Source: JBDLRH01 sp039800165 (GTDB taxonomy: Bacteria > Pseudomonadota > Gammaproteobacteria > Burkholderiales > Burkholderiaceae_C). Taken from it: 49,863 bases of DNA. Made by a program: the position numbers and the translations under genes. The stretch lies in the NCBI GenBank assembly GCA_039800165.1, contig JBDLRH010000068.1, positions 1 through 49,863 on the forward strand. Reading direction: 5' to 3'. Shown piece by piece: positions 25,065-33,638 of the stretch. Below the pieces are notes generated by a model. It was not told the DNA's origin, made no database searches, and saw nothing but the letters and a program-made list of their open reading frames with translations. Position 1 is the first letter of the stretch. Every line of letters starts with the position of its first letter.

Positions 25065-27479
25065 ATGCGCCTCTGGTCTTCCCCCGCGAATGCGCCCCGA
25101 CAAGCCCGCGCGGTGACCGTGCGGCGCGGCGCGTTGGGCGCGGTGCCGGGCGTGATGTCGGGCGTGCTGTTGGGGGCGCTGTTGTGGCTTCACGCGGCAC
25201 AGGGCCCGCAGCTTGCGACGGCGCTGGCGCAATCCGCACCGCCAGACAGCGTGATCCGCCTGCAGCCCAGCCCGATGCTGCAGCCGGGTTTTGGCCCCGG
25301 CGAGCGCGCACAGCGGCCCACCTTCCTGTTTGGCGACCGTGTCAGCGGTCGCCCCAACCTCGACACCGTGGTCGAGGGCAATGCCGAGATGCGCCGCGCC
25401 GACATGGTGATCCGCGCTGACCGCATTGAATACTGGCAGCCCGACGACCTGGCGCGTGCGCGCGGCAACGTGCGCATCAACCGTTCGGGCAACCTGTTCG
25501 AGGGCCCGCTGCTCGAACTCAAGGTCGATGCGTTCGAGGGCTTCTTCGTCACGCCGAGCTACCGCTTCCTGCGCAACGACGCCTACGGCACGGCCGATCG
25601 CGTGGACTTCATCGACGACAAGCGCGCCGTCATCCGCAACGCGACCTACACCACCTGCCAGCGGCAGCCCGGCCCGAGCTGGATGCCCGACTGGATCTTG
25701 CGTGCCGGCAGCGTGCGCATCGACGAAGAAGACGAATCGGGCGAGGCGCGCGATGCGGTGCTGAGCTTCAAGGGCGTCCCGGTGCTGCCGCTGCCCAGCC
25801 TGAGCTTTCCGCTGAGCGACAAGCGCCGCTCGGGCTTCTTGCCGCCGACCTTCGGCCTGGACAGCACCAGCGGCTTCGAATACGCGCAGCCGTATTACTG
25901 GAACATCGCGCCCAACCGCGACGCCACCTTCACCGGCACGGTGCTCACCCGCCGCGGCATCGATGTGGCCGGCGAGTTCCGCTACCTCGAGCGCGACTAC
26001 GGCGGCAAGGCCACCGCGAGCGTGATGCCCTCAGACCGCCTGCGCAACAGCGACCGCTGGTCGTATTCGGTGCAGCATGCGGGGCTGCTCGCGCCCTCGC
26101 TGGCCGGGGCCGGCCCGCTGTTCGTGGGGCTCAACCTCAACCGCGTGAGCGATGACAACTTCTGGCGCGACTTCCCGCGTGCGGGCCCTGCGCTCACGCA
26201 GCGGCTGCTGCCGGCCGATGCCACCGCCACCTGGGCGCTGGGCGACCTGTCGCTGACTGCACGCAGCCTGCGCTGGCAGACGCTGCAAGACCCGCTGGCA
26301 CCGATCACGCCGCCGTATGACCGCGCGCCGCAGTGGATTGCGCGCTGGACGCGCAGTGCCCTGCCGCTGGGGCTGGACGTGTCGGCCCTGGCCGATGTCA
26401 CGCGCTTTGAGTCGGCCACCGCGCTGACCGGCCAGCCCAACGGCCGGCGCAGCCTGGCGGTGATGGCGCTCAGCCGGCCGTGGATTGCCGACGCCGGCTT
26501 CATCACGCCACGCCTGCAGTGGCACACCACCCGCTACGACTTCGACCAGCCGCTGGCCGACGGGCGCCTGACGGCGCAGCGCAGCCTGCCCACCTTCAGC
26601 ATCGACAGCGGCCTGGTGTTCGAGCGCATGGCGCGCTACGTCGGCCGCGACTGGGTGCAGACGCTCGAGCCGCGCGCCTTCTATGTGAACACCCCGTACC
26701 GCGACCAGGCCCTGCTGCCCAACTACGACTCGGCGATCAACGACTTCAACCTCGCGACCATCTACACCGAGAACGCGTTTGGCGGCAACGACCGCATCGC
26801 CGACAACCACCTGCTGACGCTGGGCGCGACCTCGCGGCTGTTCGACCCGCTCACCGGCGCGCAGGCGGCCTACTTCGGCGTGGCGCAGCGCCTGCGCTTT
26901 CGCGACCAGCGCGTCACGCTGCCTGGCGGACTGGCGGCCAACGAGCGGCTGAGCGACCTGCTGGTGGCTGCGGGCCTGAACTGGGACCCGCGCTGGAGCT
27001 TCGAGGGCGCGGTGCAGCTCAACCTGAAGACGCAGCGTTCGATCCGCACCACCCTGGCCGCCCGCTACACGCCGGGCAAGTACCGCACGGTGAGTGCGGC
27101 CTACCGGTTGCAGCGCGGCCAGAGCGAGCAGCTCGACCTGGGCTGGCAGTGGCCGATCACCCTGTTCGGCGCGCCCGAGCCCGGCGCGGGCCGCTGGTAC
27201 AGCGTGGGGCGCCTGAACTTCAGCCTGAAGGACCGCCGCGTGGTCGACACCGTGGCGGGCGTGGAATACGACGGCGGCTGCTGGATTGGCCGTGCGGTGT
27301 TCGAGCGTATCCAGAGCACGGTGGCGAGTGCCAACACCCGCATCCTTCTGCAGATCGAATTCAACGGCTTCACCCGGCTGGGCACCAACGCGCTGCAGAC
27401 GCTGCAGCAACAGATTCCGCGCTACCAGGTGCTGCGTGAGCAGGTGACCGAACCCAGCCGTTTCACCCGCTGGGACTGA
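25065..27479 (+). CDS. lptD: LPS assembly outer-membrane protein LptD
   Basis: 804 residues. Signal-like hydrophobic segment near residues 25-50 (GVMSGVLLGALLWLHAAQG), then an OstA/LptA-like periplasmic domain (VEGNAEMRRADMVIRADRIEYW) and a large C-terminal beta-barrel (RRSGFLPPTFGLDSTSGFEY to LLQIEFNGFTRLG). Two cysteines are seen, Cys198 (YTTCQ) and Cys739 (DGGCWIG), which would form a single interdomain disulfide rather than the two of E. coli. It inserts LPS into the outer leaflet together with LptE. First gene of lptD-surA-rsmA. Confidence 0.95.
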   Translation: MRLWSSPANAPRQARAVTVRRGALGAVPGVMSGVLLGALLWLHAAQGPQLATALAQSAPPDSVIRLQPSPMLQPGFGPGERAQRPTFLFGDRVSGRPNLDTVVEGNAEMRRADMVIRADRIEYWQPDDLARARGNVRINRSGNLFEGPLLELKVDAFEGFFVTPSYRFLRNDAYGTADRVDFIDDKRAVIRNATYTTCQRQPGPSWMPDWILRAGSVRIDEEDESGEARDAVLSFKGVPVLPLPSLSFPLSDKRRSGFLPPTFGLDSTSGFEYAQPYYWNIAPNRDATFTGTVLTRRGIDVAGEFRYLERDYGGKATASVMPSDRLRNSDRWSYSVQHAGLLAPSLAGAGPLFVGLNLNRVSDDNFWRDFPRAGPALTQRLLPADATATWALGDLSLTARSLRWQTLQDPLAPITPPYDRAPQWIARWTRSALPLGLDVSALADVTRFESATALTGQPNGRRSLAVMALSRPWIADAGFITPRLQWHTTRYDFDQPLADGRLTAQRSLPTFSIDSGLVFERMARYVGRDWVQTLEPRAFYVNTPYRDQALLPNYDSAINDFNLATIYTENAFGGNDRIADNHLLTLGATSRLFDPLTGAQAAYFGVAQRLRFRDQRVTLPGGLAANERLSDLLVAAGLNWDPRWSFEGAVQLNLKTQRSIRTTLAARYTPGKYRTVSAAYRLQRGQSEQLDLGWQWPITLFGAPEPGAGRWYSVGRLNFSLKDRRVVDTVAGVEYDGGCWIGRAVFERIQSTVASANTRILLQIEFNGFTRLGTNALQTLQQQIPRYQVLREQVTEPSRFTRWD

Positions 27480-27539
27480 TGGCACCGCACTGACGCAGAA
27501 TCCCGGCTACACCCCGATCACCCGCCCCTTGAGCCTGCC

Positions 27540-28925
27540 ATGCGCCCTTGCCTGCCGTTGACCCCGTCGCTTGCTTCTGCACTGGTTGCCCTGTGCGCGC
27601 TGTCTGCCGCAGGCGCGTCGGCGCAGGGCCTGCGCGGCAGCCTGCCGGCGCCATCCACGCCTGCATCGGCAGCCAGCCCCGCGGCCGCGGCGCGCACCGG
27701 TGACTTCATCGTGGCGGTGGTCAACTCCGAGCCGATCACCAACAACGAGGTCAATGCACGGGTGCGCCGGCTGCAGCAGGACATCGCGCAGCGTGGCGGC
27801 CGGGTACCTGCGCGCGAGGCCATGCTGCCGGAGGTGCTGGAAGCGCTGATCAGCGAGCGTGCGCAGCTGCAACTGGCGCGCGAGACCGGCATCAAGGTCG
27901 ACGAGGCGCAGGTCGACGAGGCGCAGCTGTCGGTGGCCCGGCAAAACGGCATCGACGTGGCCGAGCTGCAGCGCCGGCTGGTGCAAGACGGCATCGGCGT
28001 CGCGCAGTTCCGCCGTGAGCTGCGCGATCAGATCCTGCTGGGCCGTGTGCGCGAGCGCGAGGTCGGCCCGCAGGTGCGCGTGAGCGACCTGGACGTCGAC
28101 CGCTTCATTGAAGAGCAGCGCGCGGCCGCCGGCGCCGAGGCGCTGAGCCTGAACCTGGCGCAGGTGCTGGTGGTGGTGCCCGAGGATGCGAAGCCGGAAC
28201 AGGTGGCCACGTTGCAGCGCAAGGCCGAGGGCGCGCTGGCGCGTGCCCGTGCAGGCGAAGATTTCGCCAAGCTGGCACGCGAGCTGTCGGATGCGCCGGA
28301 TGCGTCGCGCACCGGCGGCCAGATGGGCCTGCGCCTGGCCGACCGCTATCCGCAGCTGTTTCTGGACGCGGTGCAGGGCGTGGCCGAAGGCGGCGTGAGC
28401 GCGGTGGTGCGCTCGGGCGCCGGCTTTCATGTGCTCAAGGTCGTCGAGAAGCGCACTGCCGGCATCGGCGGCGCAACCGTGGTGCAGACCCGTGCGCGCC
28501 ACATCCTGCTGCGGCCGTCGGCGCAACTCAGCGAGGCGCAGGCGCGCGCGCGGCTGGCCGACCTGCGCCAGCGCATCACTTCAGGCACGGCCGACTTTGC
28601 CTCGCTGGCGCGCGAGTTCTCTCAGGACGGCAGCGCTGCCGGCGGCGGTGATCTTGGCTGGGCCAGCCCCGGGCAGTTCGTGCCCGAGTTCGAGGAGGTG
28701 ATGGCCGACCTGCGCCCGGGCGACCTGTCGCAGCCGTTCGCATCGCGCTTTGGCGTCCACCTGATGCAGGTGGTCGAGCGGCGCGAGGCGCAACTGTCGC
28801 AGCGCGAGCAGCGCGACCTGGTGCGCGGCGCGGTGCGTGAGCGCAAGCTCGAGGAGGCCTACGCCAACTGGGCGCGCGAGGTGCGCGACCGCGCCTTCGT
28901 GCAGATGCGCGAACCGCCGCAGTGA
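27540..28925 (+). CDS. surA: Periplasmic chaperone and peptidyl-prolyl isomerase SurA
   Basis: 461 residues: signal peptide (LTPSLASALVALCALSAAGASAQ), SurA N-terminal chaperone domain (about 50-180, VVNSEPITNNEVNARV) and two parvulin domains (about 190-290, and 310-410 with ARHILLRPSAQLSE and FSQDGSAAGGGDLGWASPG). It escorts outer-membrane proteins, including LptD encoded just upstream. The start is 60 bases after lptD and its stop overlaps the rsmA GTG start. Confidence 0.95.
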   Translation: MRPCLPLTPSLASALVALCALSAAGASAQGLRGSLPAPSTPASAASPAAAARTGDFIVAVVNSEPITNNEVNARVRRLQQDIAQRGGRVPAREAMLPEVLEALISERAQLQLARETGIKVDEAQVDEAQLSVARQNGIDVAELQRRLVQDGIGVAQFRRELRDQILLGRVREREVGPQVRVSDLDVDRFIEEQRAAAGAEALSLNLAQVLVVVPEDAKPEQVATLQRKAEGALARARAGEDFAKLARELSDAPDASRTGGQMGLRLADRYPQLFLDAVQGVAEGGVSAVVRSGAGFHVLKVVEKRTAGIGGATVVQTRARHILLRPSAQLSEAQARARLADLRQRITSGTADFASLAREFSQDGSAAGGGDLGWASPGQFVPEFEEVMADLRPGDLSQPFASRFGVHLMQVVERREAQLSQREQRDLVRGAVRERKLEEAYANWAREVRDRAFVQMREPPQ

Positions 28926-29704
28926 AGCACATTGCGCGCAAGCGTTTCGGCCAGCACTTCCTGGCCGACAGCGCGATCATCGATGCGATCGTGCGCGAGA
29001 TCGCGCCGCGCGCGGGGCAGGCGATGGTCGAGATCGGCCCCGGGCTCGCTGCGCTGACCCAGCCGCTGGTCGAGCGCCTGGGGCATCTGACGGTGATCGA
29101 GCTCGACCGCGACCTCGCCGCCCGGCTGCGCGCGCATGGGCAGCTTGAGGTGATCGAATCCGATGTGCTGAAGGTCGACTTCAGCGCGCTCGCGCAGCGC
29201 ATCGCGCCGGGCGGGCGCCTGCGGGTGGTGGGCAACCTGCCCTACAACATCTCCACGCCGATCCTGTTCCACCTGCTGGACCACGCCGCGCACATTGAAG
29301 ACCAGCACTTCATGCTGCAAAAGGAAGTGATCGACCGCATGGTGGCTGCGCCTGCCACCGCCGATTACGGGCGGCTGAGCGTGATGCTGCAGTGGCGCTA
29401 CGAGATGGAGAACGTGCTGTTCGTGCCGCCGGAGAGCTTCGACCCGCCGCCGCGGGTGGACAGCGCGGTGGTGCGCATGGTGCCGCGCGCCGCACCGTTG
29501 GCTGTGGATGTGGCGCTGCTCGGCGAGCTGGTGCAGGTGGCCTTCAGCCAGCGGCGCAAGCTCTTGCGCCACACGCTCGGCCGCTGGCTCGAGGCGCGTG
29601 GCTTTGCCGGCCCGGTGGATGTGCAGCGCCGCGCCGAAGAGGTGCCGGTGCACGAATACCTGGCGCTCGCGCAGGCGCTCGGCACCCCCGCCGGCCACGC
29701 ATGA
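28922..29704 (+). CDS. rsmA: 16S rRNA (adenine(1518)-N(6)/adenine(1519)-N(6))-dimethyltransferase
   Basis: 260 residues, KsgA/RsmA family. N-terminal KRFGQHFLADSAIID, SAM motif VEIGPGLAALTQPLV, and the catalytic NLPYNISTPIL motif (NxPY) are intact. It dimethylates two adenines in helix 45 of 16S rRNA. A GTG start at 28922 overlaps the surA stop (GTGA), giving translational coupling; this order (surA then rsmA) is conserved in Proteobacteria. Confidence 0.96.
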   Translation: MKHIARKRFGQHFLADSAIIDAIVREIAPRAGQAMVEIGPGLAALTQPLVERLGHLTVIELDRDLAARLRAHGQLEVIESDVLKVDFSALAQRIAPGGRLRVVGNLPYNISTPILFHLLDHAAHIEDQHFMLQKEVIDRMVAAPATADYGRLSVMLQWRYEMENVLFVPPESFDPPPRVDSAVVRMVPRAAPLAVDVALLGELVQVAFSQRRKLLRHTLGRWLEARGFAGPVDVQRRAEEVPVHEYLALAQALGTPAGHA

Positions 29705-29736
29705 AACAGAAGCGCGCCCGTCTGGCAGGCAAGAAA

Positions 29737-29758
29737 AAGCCGACCCGCAGGTCGGCTT
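29737..29758 (+). terminator. Terminator after rsmA
   Basis: Perfect 9-bp stem AAGCCGACC/GGTCGGCTT with loop CGCA, preceded by an A run, beginning 33 bases after the rsmA stop. The U tract is short, so termination may be partial. It ends the lptD-surA-rsmA operon. Confidence 0.75.
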
Positions 29759-29799
29759 GATCTGGAGCGCGCGCGAGGTGGCGTGACGCGCCGTGCGCC

Positions 29800-29889
29800 T
29801 CAGGCGGCGGTGAGCCAGTAGCCTGCGTTGAACGGGCTGCTCATGCGCAGGGCCTGCGGCGAGATGTCGACCAGCTTGTCGGTGGGCAT
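29800..29889 (-). CDS. Possible 29-residue ORF or C-terminal gene remnant downstream of barstar
   Basis: The minus-strand frame MPTDKLVDISPQALRMSSPFNAGYWLTAA has a protein-like composition, unlike the Arg/Ala/Pro-rich shadow frames nearby. The coding-like character continues upstream to about 29945 (ETKDGKAAG) without a start codon. A purine-rich GAAGGCGAG precedes the ATG at 29889. It could be a true small protein or the decayed end of a larger gene cut off by the barstar/RNase unit. I recognise no family. Confidence 0.22.
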   Translation of the reverse strand: MPTDKLVDISPQALRMSSPFNAGYWLTAA

Positions 29890-29947
29890 CTTCTCGCCTT
29901 CGGGCGACAGGTCAGGGCCGGCAGCCTTGCCGTCCTTGGTCTCGTTG

Positions 29948-29982
29948 GCCCGTTCTGCTTGACCGGTGTGTGCAGAACGGGC
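29948..29982 (-). repeat. 11-bp perfect inverted repeat at the barstar 3' end
   Basis: GCCCGTTCTGC (29948-29958) pairs with GCAGAACGGGC (29972-29982) around a 13-base loop. It begins at the barstar stop codon. There is no U tract on the minus strand, so it may be an mRNA-stabilising 3' hairpin, a Rho-dependent end or the footprint of an inserted element. Confidence 0.5.
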
Positions 29983-30425
29983 TACAGAAAAGAATAGAAG
30001 CACCGGAAGGGTATCTTGCGTTCCGCCCAGAAGTCTGCGGCGTCCCGGAAGATGTCGAGCAGCTGCTCGCGGGCTTCCTTGTCGAACTTGCCATTGGCCG
30101 GCACCTGCTCGAGCACGATCACGAAGCCCGGCTGCGGGCCCGACTTGTGCAGCGGGTCGGTCATGCAGTCGTACAGCGCGTCGAAGTTCTTGCCGAAGTG
30201 CGCCGGAAAGGTGAACTGCTGGGCGATCAGGTCCAGCACGTCCTGCTTGCTCTGCGCGCTGGCGAGGTTGGCGTACAGGAAATGGTGGCCCAGCGCCTGG
30301 GCGGCCTCCTGCAGGTCGTGCACGCGGAAGGCGCGGATCGACTGCACGATGTTGGGCCGCACGGTGCGCAGCGGCGCGTCCGCGGTGGCTTCCTTGTCCA
30401 TGTTCAAAAACAGGTCCCGTTTCAT
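29982..30425 (-). CDS. Barstar family ribonuclease inhibitor
   Basis: 147 residues. The barstar fold is recognisable from FPAHFGKNFDALYDCMTD, with the acidic and aromatic inhibitor helix, and the later GFVIVLEQVP strand. It lacks a signal peptide, so it acts in the cytoplasm, and has a longer N-terminus than classical barstar (about 90 residues). It begins 6 bases after the RNase stop, making a two-gene unit in which it would block the RNase before export. Confidence 0.9.
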   Translation of the reverse strand: MKRDLFLNMDKEATADAPLRTVRPNIVQSIRAFRVHDLQEAAQALGHHFLYANLASAQSKQDVLDLIAQQFTFPAHFGKNFDALYDCMTDPLHKSGPQPGFVIVLEQVPANGKFDKEAREQLLDIFRDAADFWAERKIPFRCFYSFL

Positions 30426-30431
30426 TCGCTG

Positions 30432-30827
30432 TCACTCCACGATGCGGCGAAAGCTGGCGTAGTGGTCGGCGGTGTAATAGCAGGCCTCCGGCGTCGTTGG
30501 CGGGCCGCCGCAGACGATCCGGCGGGCCCCCCGGTCTTTCGACCGGGGCGTGCGCACGGTGTATTCGCGGTAGTAGCCCCGCGGATGCAGCGGCAAAAGC
30601 CGCTCGCGGTTACCGAACACCGTGCCGTCCTTCTCGTAGGGAAACGGGCCGCCTTGGCGGATGAGCCGGTAGGTGTCCCGACCCTGGGGCGGCAGTTCGG
30701 TCAGCGCAATCCGCGGCAGCTCGTCCGGGGAGCCGGGCGTGCGTGCTGGGGTGGCTTGGCCCCCTGCCAGCAGCGCCACGGCCATCAGGCTAGTGAGCGC
30801 AAACTTGTAGGCGGCCCCAAACGGCAT
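30432..30827 (-). CDS. Secreted guanyl-specific ribonuclease (RNase Sa/barnase superfamily)
   Basis: 131 residues: a signal peptide (YKFALTSLMAVALLAGGQATPA) and a compact microbial RNase domain. The run GGPFPYEKDGTVFGNRE, then YYREYTV, RGARRIVCGG and YTADHYASFRRI closely follows Streptomyces RNase Sa as I remember it. The catalytic Glu (YREYTV), Arg (GARRIV) and His (ADHYASF) are all present, so it should cleave single-stranded RNA after G. The disulfide cysteines at the ends of RNase Sa are absent. First gene of the RNase-barstar pair. Role may be nutrient scavenging or competition with neighbours. Confidence 0.9.
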   Translation of the reverse strand: MPFGAAYKFALTSLMAVALLAGGQATPARTPGSPDELPRIALTELPPQGRDTYRLIRQGGPFPYEKDGTVFGNRERLLPLHPRGYYREYTVRTPRSKDRGARRIVCGGPPTTPEACYYTADHYASFRRIVE

Positions 30828-30997
30828 GCTCTAGAGTCGGCTACGGCGGCCGACGATCCTTGGAGAAGTCAGTACCAACGAAACCCCGGGTAAACCCGCA
30901 ATTTCGAAGCCGCTAGTGTCACAGATTCGGCCCTCGCGCGCAAGCCAAAACCCCAGCTTGCCCTGCCGTATGAGCGGGCTTTGGCTTGCGCCAGCGC

Positions 30998-31026
30998 AAA
31001 AAAGTTTGCGCCCACTTAGGCGCAAA
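30998..31026 (-). terminator. Intrinsic terminator of maeB
   Basis: On the minus strand TTTGCGCC (31026-31019) and GGCGCAAA (31012-31005) form a perfect 8-bp stem with a 6-base loop, then C and six Us (31003-30998). It lies immediately after the maeB TAA stop. Confidence 0.9.
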
Positions 31027-31029
31027 GCG

Positions 31030-33372
31030 TTAACGGGCGGCGTTGGCGTCGGCCACGGTCAGGGCGGTCATGTTGACGATGCGGCGCACCGTGGTGCTTG
31101 GGGTGAGCACATGCACCGGTTTGGCCGCACCCAGCAGCACCGGGCCGATGGCGATGTTGCCGCCGGCCGCCGTCTTCAGCAGGTTGTAGGCGATGTTGGC
31201 TGCGTCGATGTTCGGACACACCAGCAGGTTGGCGTCGCCGGCCAGGGTGCTGTTGGGCATCAGCGCCTGGCGCGCCTCGCCGTCCAGCGCGATGTCGCCG
31301 TGCATCTCGCCGTCCACTTCCAGCCACGGCGCCTCGGCGCGCAGCAGCTCCAGCGTGCGGCGCATCTTCACCGCGCTGGGCTGGTTGCTGCTGCCGAAGT
31401 TGGAGTGACTCAGCAGCGCCACCTTGGGCTGGATGCCAAAGCGCACCATCTCCTCGGCCGCCATCACCGTGATCTCGGTGAGCTCCTCGGCGCTGGGGTC
31501 GTAGTTGACGTGGGTGTCCACCAGGAACACCTGGCGCCCGGGCAGCATCAGCCCGTTCATGCAGGCATAGATGGGCATGTCCAGCGCGGTGCTCGGGCTG
31601 CCGCCGGCGCGCTTGCCGATCACCTGGTCGATGTAGTGCAGGTGCATCGCGGTGGTGCCCCAGGTGCCGCAGATCATGCCGTCCACGTCGCCCTTGTGCA
31701 GCAGCATCGAGCCGATCAGCGTCAGGCGCCGGCGCATCTCGATCTTGGCCATCTGGGCCGTGACGCCCTTGCGCTCGGTCATGCGGTGGTAGGTCTGCCA
31801 GAACTCGCGGTAGCGGTCGTCCTGCTCGACGTTGACCACGTCGTAGTCCTGGCCCTCCTTCAGCCGCAGGCCGAAGGTCTCGATGCGCTGCGCGATGATG
31901 GCCGGCCGGCCGATCAGCGTGGGCCGCGCGATGCGCTCGTCCACCACGATCTGCGCGGCGCGCAGCACGCGCTCTTCCTCGCCCTCGGCGTAGGCCACGC
32001 GCTTTTTCTTCGCGCCCTTGGCGGCCATGAAGATCGGCTTCATGGTGGTGCCCGAGGCGTACACGAAGCTCTGCAGCCGCTCGCGGTAGGCGTCCAGGTC
32101 GGCGATCGGCCGCAGCGCCACGCCGCTGTCGGCCGCGGCCTTGGCCACCGCCGGCGCGATCTTGATCATCAGCCGCGGATCAAAGGGCTTGGGGATCAGG
32201 TATTCGGGGCCGAAGGCCAGCTGCTGGCCGGCGTAGGCGGCGGCCACCACCTCGCTTTGCTCGGCCTGCGCCAGCTCGGCGATGGCATGCACCGCGGCGA
32301 TCTCCATCGCGTCGGTGATGGTGGTCGCGCCCGAGTCCAGCGCCCCGCGGAAGATGTACGGGAAGCACAGGACGTTGTTGACCTGGTTCGGGTAGTCGGT
32401 GCGGCCGGTGGCGACGATGCAGTCGGGCCGCGCGGCCTTGGCCTCGTCGGGCACGATCTCCGGGTTGGGGTTGGCCAGCGCCAGGATCAGCGGCTGCTTG
32501 CCCATGGACTTCACCATGTCGGCCTTGAGCACGCCGCCGGCCGACAGGCCAAGGAACACATCGGCGCCCGCGATCACTTCGGCCAGGGTGCGCGCATCGG
32601 TCTTCTGCGCGAACTGGATCTTGTCTTCGTCCATCAGCTCGGTGCGGCCCTGGTACACCACGCCCGCCAGATCGGTCACCCAGATGTTCTCGCGCGGCAG
32701 GCCGAGCTTGACCAGCAGGCCCAGGCAGGCCAGCGCCGCAGCGCCCGCGCCCGAGGTGACGAGCTTGACCTTCTTGATGTCCTTGCCCACCACCTTCAGG
32801 CCGTTCAGGATGGCCGCGCCCACCACGATGGCGGTGCCGTGCTGGTCGTCATGGAAGACCGGAATCTTCATGCGCTCGCGCAGCTTGCGCTCGACATAGA
32901 AGCAGTCGGGTGCCTTGATGTCCTCGAGGTTGACGCCACCGAAAGTGGGCTCGAGCGCGGCGATGATGTCCACCAGCTTGTCGAGGTCGTACTTTTCGTT
33001 GATCTCGATGTCGAACACGTCGATGCCGGCGAACTTCTTGAACAGCACGCCCTTGCCTTCCATCACCGGCTTGGCCGCCAGCGGGCCGATGTCGCCCAGC
33101 CCCAGCACCGCGGTGCCGTTGGTGATGACGGCCACCAGGTTGCCGCGCGCGGTGTACTTGAAGGCGTTGACCGGGTCGGCAACGATCTCTTCGCAGGGCG
33201 CGGCCACGCCCGGCGAATAGGCCAGCGCCAGGTCGTGCTGGTTGACCAGCTGCTTGGTCGGCGCGATGGCGATCTTGCCGGGCGTCGGGAACTGGTGGTA
33301 TTCGAGCGCGGCGCGGCGCAGCTGATGGCGCTTTTCGGCGGGGTTGGCCGGCGAGGCGGGAGGGGGGGTCAT
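31030..33372 (-). CDS. maeB: NADP-dependent malic enzyme (malic enzyme-phosphotransacetylase fusion type)
   Basis: 780 residues. Residues 1-430 hold the malic enzyme: LAYSPGVAAPCEEI, NGTAVLGLGDIGPLA, FHDDQHGTAIVVGAA and the NADP loop VTSGAGAAALACLGLL. Residues about 440-780 are a phosphotransacetylase-like domain (RIARPTLIGRP, NVEQDDRYREFWQTYH, ALLSHSNFGSS), usually regulatory (acetyl-CoA sensing). It decarboxylates malate to pyruvate with NADPH. ATG 33372 is preferred with GAGGAG nine bases upstream; the alternative ATG 33381 would overlap that site. Confidence 0.95.
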   Translation of the reverse strand: MTPPPASPANPAEKRHQLRRAALEYHQFPTPGKIAIAPTKQLVNQHDLALAYSPGVAAPCEEIVADPVNAFKYTARGNLVAVITNGTAVLGLGDIGPLAAKPVMEGKGVLFKKFAGIDVFDIEINEKYDLDKLVDIIAALEPTFGGVNLEDIKAPDCFYVERKLRERMKIPVFHDDQHGTAIVVGAAILNGLKVVGKDIKKVKLVTSGAGAAALACLGLLVKLGLPRENIWVTDLAGVVYQGRTELMDEDKIQFAQKTDARTLAEVIAGADVFLGLSAGGVLKADMVKSMGKQPLILALANPNPEIVPDEAKAARPDCIVATGRTDYPNQVNNVLCFPYIFRGALDSGATTITDAMEIAAVHAIAELAQAEQSEVVAAAYAGQQLAFGPEYLIPKPFDPRLMIKIAPAVAKAAADSGVALRPIADLDAYRERLQSFVYASGTTMKPIFMAAKGAKKKRVAYAEGEEERVLRAAQIVVDERIARPTLIGRPAIIAQRIETFGLRLKEGQDYDVVNVEQDDRYREFWQTYHRMTERKGVTAQMAKIEMRRRLTLIGSMLLHKGDVDGMICGTWGTTAMHLHYIDQVIGKRAGGSPSTALDMPIYACMNGLMLPGRQVFLVDTHVNYDPSAEELTEITVMAAEEMVRFGIQPKVALLSHSNFGSSNQPSAVKMRRTLELLRAEAPWLEVDGEMHGDIALDGEARQALMPNSTLAGDANLLVCPNIDAANIAYNLLKTAAGGNIAIGPVLLGAAKPVHVLTPSTTVRRIVNMTALTVADANAAR

Positions 33373-33638
33373 GCGGTGCATCTCCTCGGGGGCCGCCAGC
33401 GCGCCAGACGCACGCGCGCACGCCCCTGTGCAGGGGTCGGATTGTAGGCGTCGCGCCCCGTGACGCCCTCCGTGCGGCCTTCCATGCTGCGTTCCCTGCG
33501 GCGGGCCGCAGCCGAATCCGTCCATGACCGCAACGCGTAGAGGGTCAGCCGGGTGGTTGCGGATTTTTGGTCCAATCGCCCTCTCAAGTCACCTGCAGCC
33601 GCCCCCGGCGTGCCCCGACCCCTCCAGGAACCGTCACC

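Noticed and set aside
29701..29760. 19-residue Lys/Arg-rich ORF overlapping the rsmA stop by ATGA
   Set aside because: Its last third is entirely the terminator hairpin; it is better explained as a chance frame.
30916..33447. 843-codon plus-strand open frame opposite maeB
   Set aside because: The composition (His/Val/Gln/Gly/Arg) is that of an antisense shadow; the minus-strand protein is an unmistakable malic enzyme.
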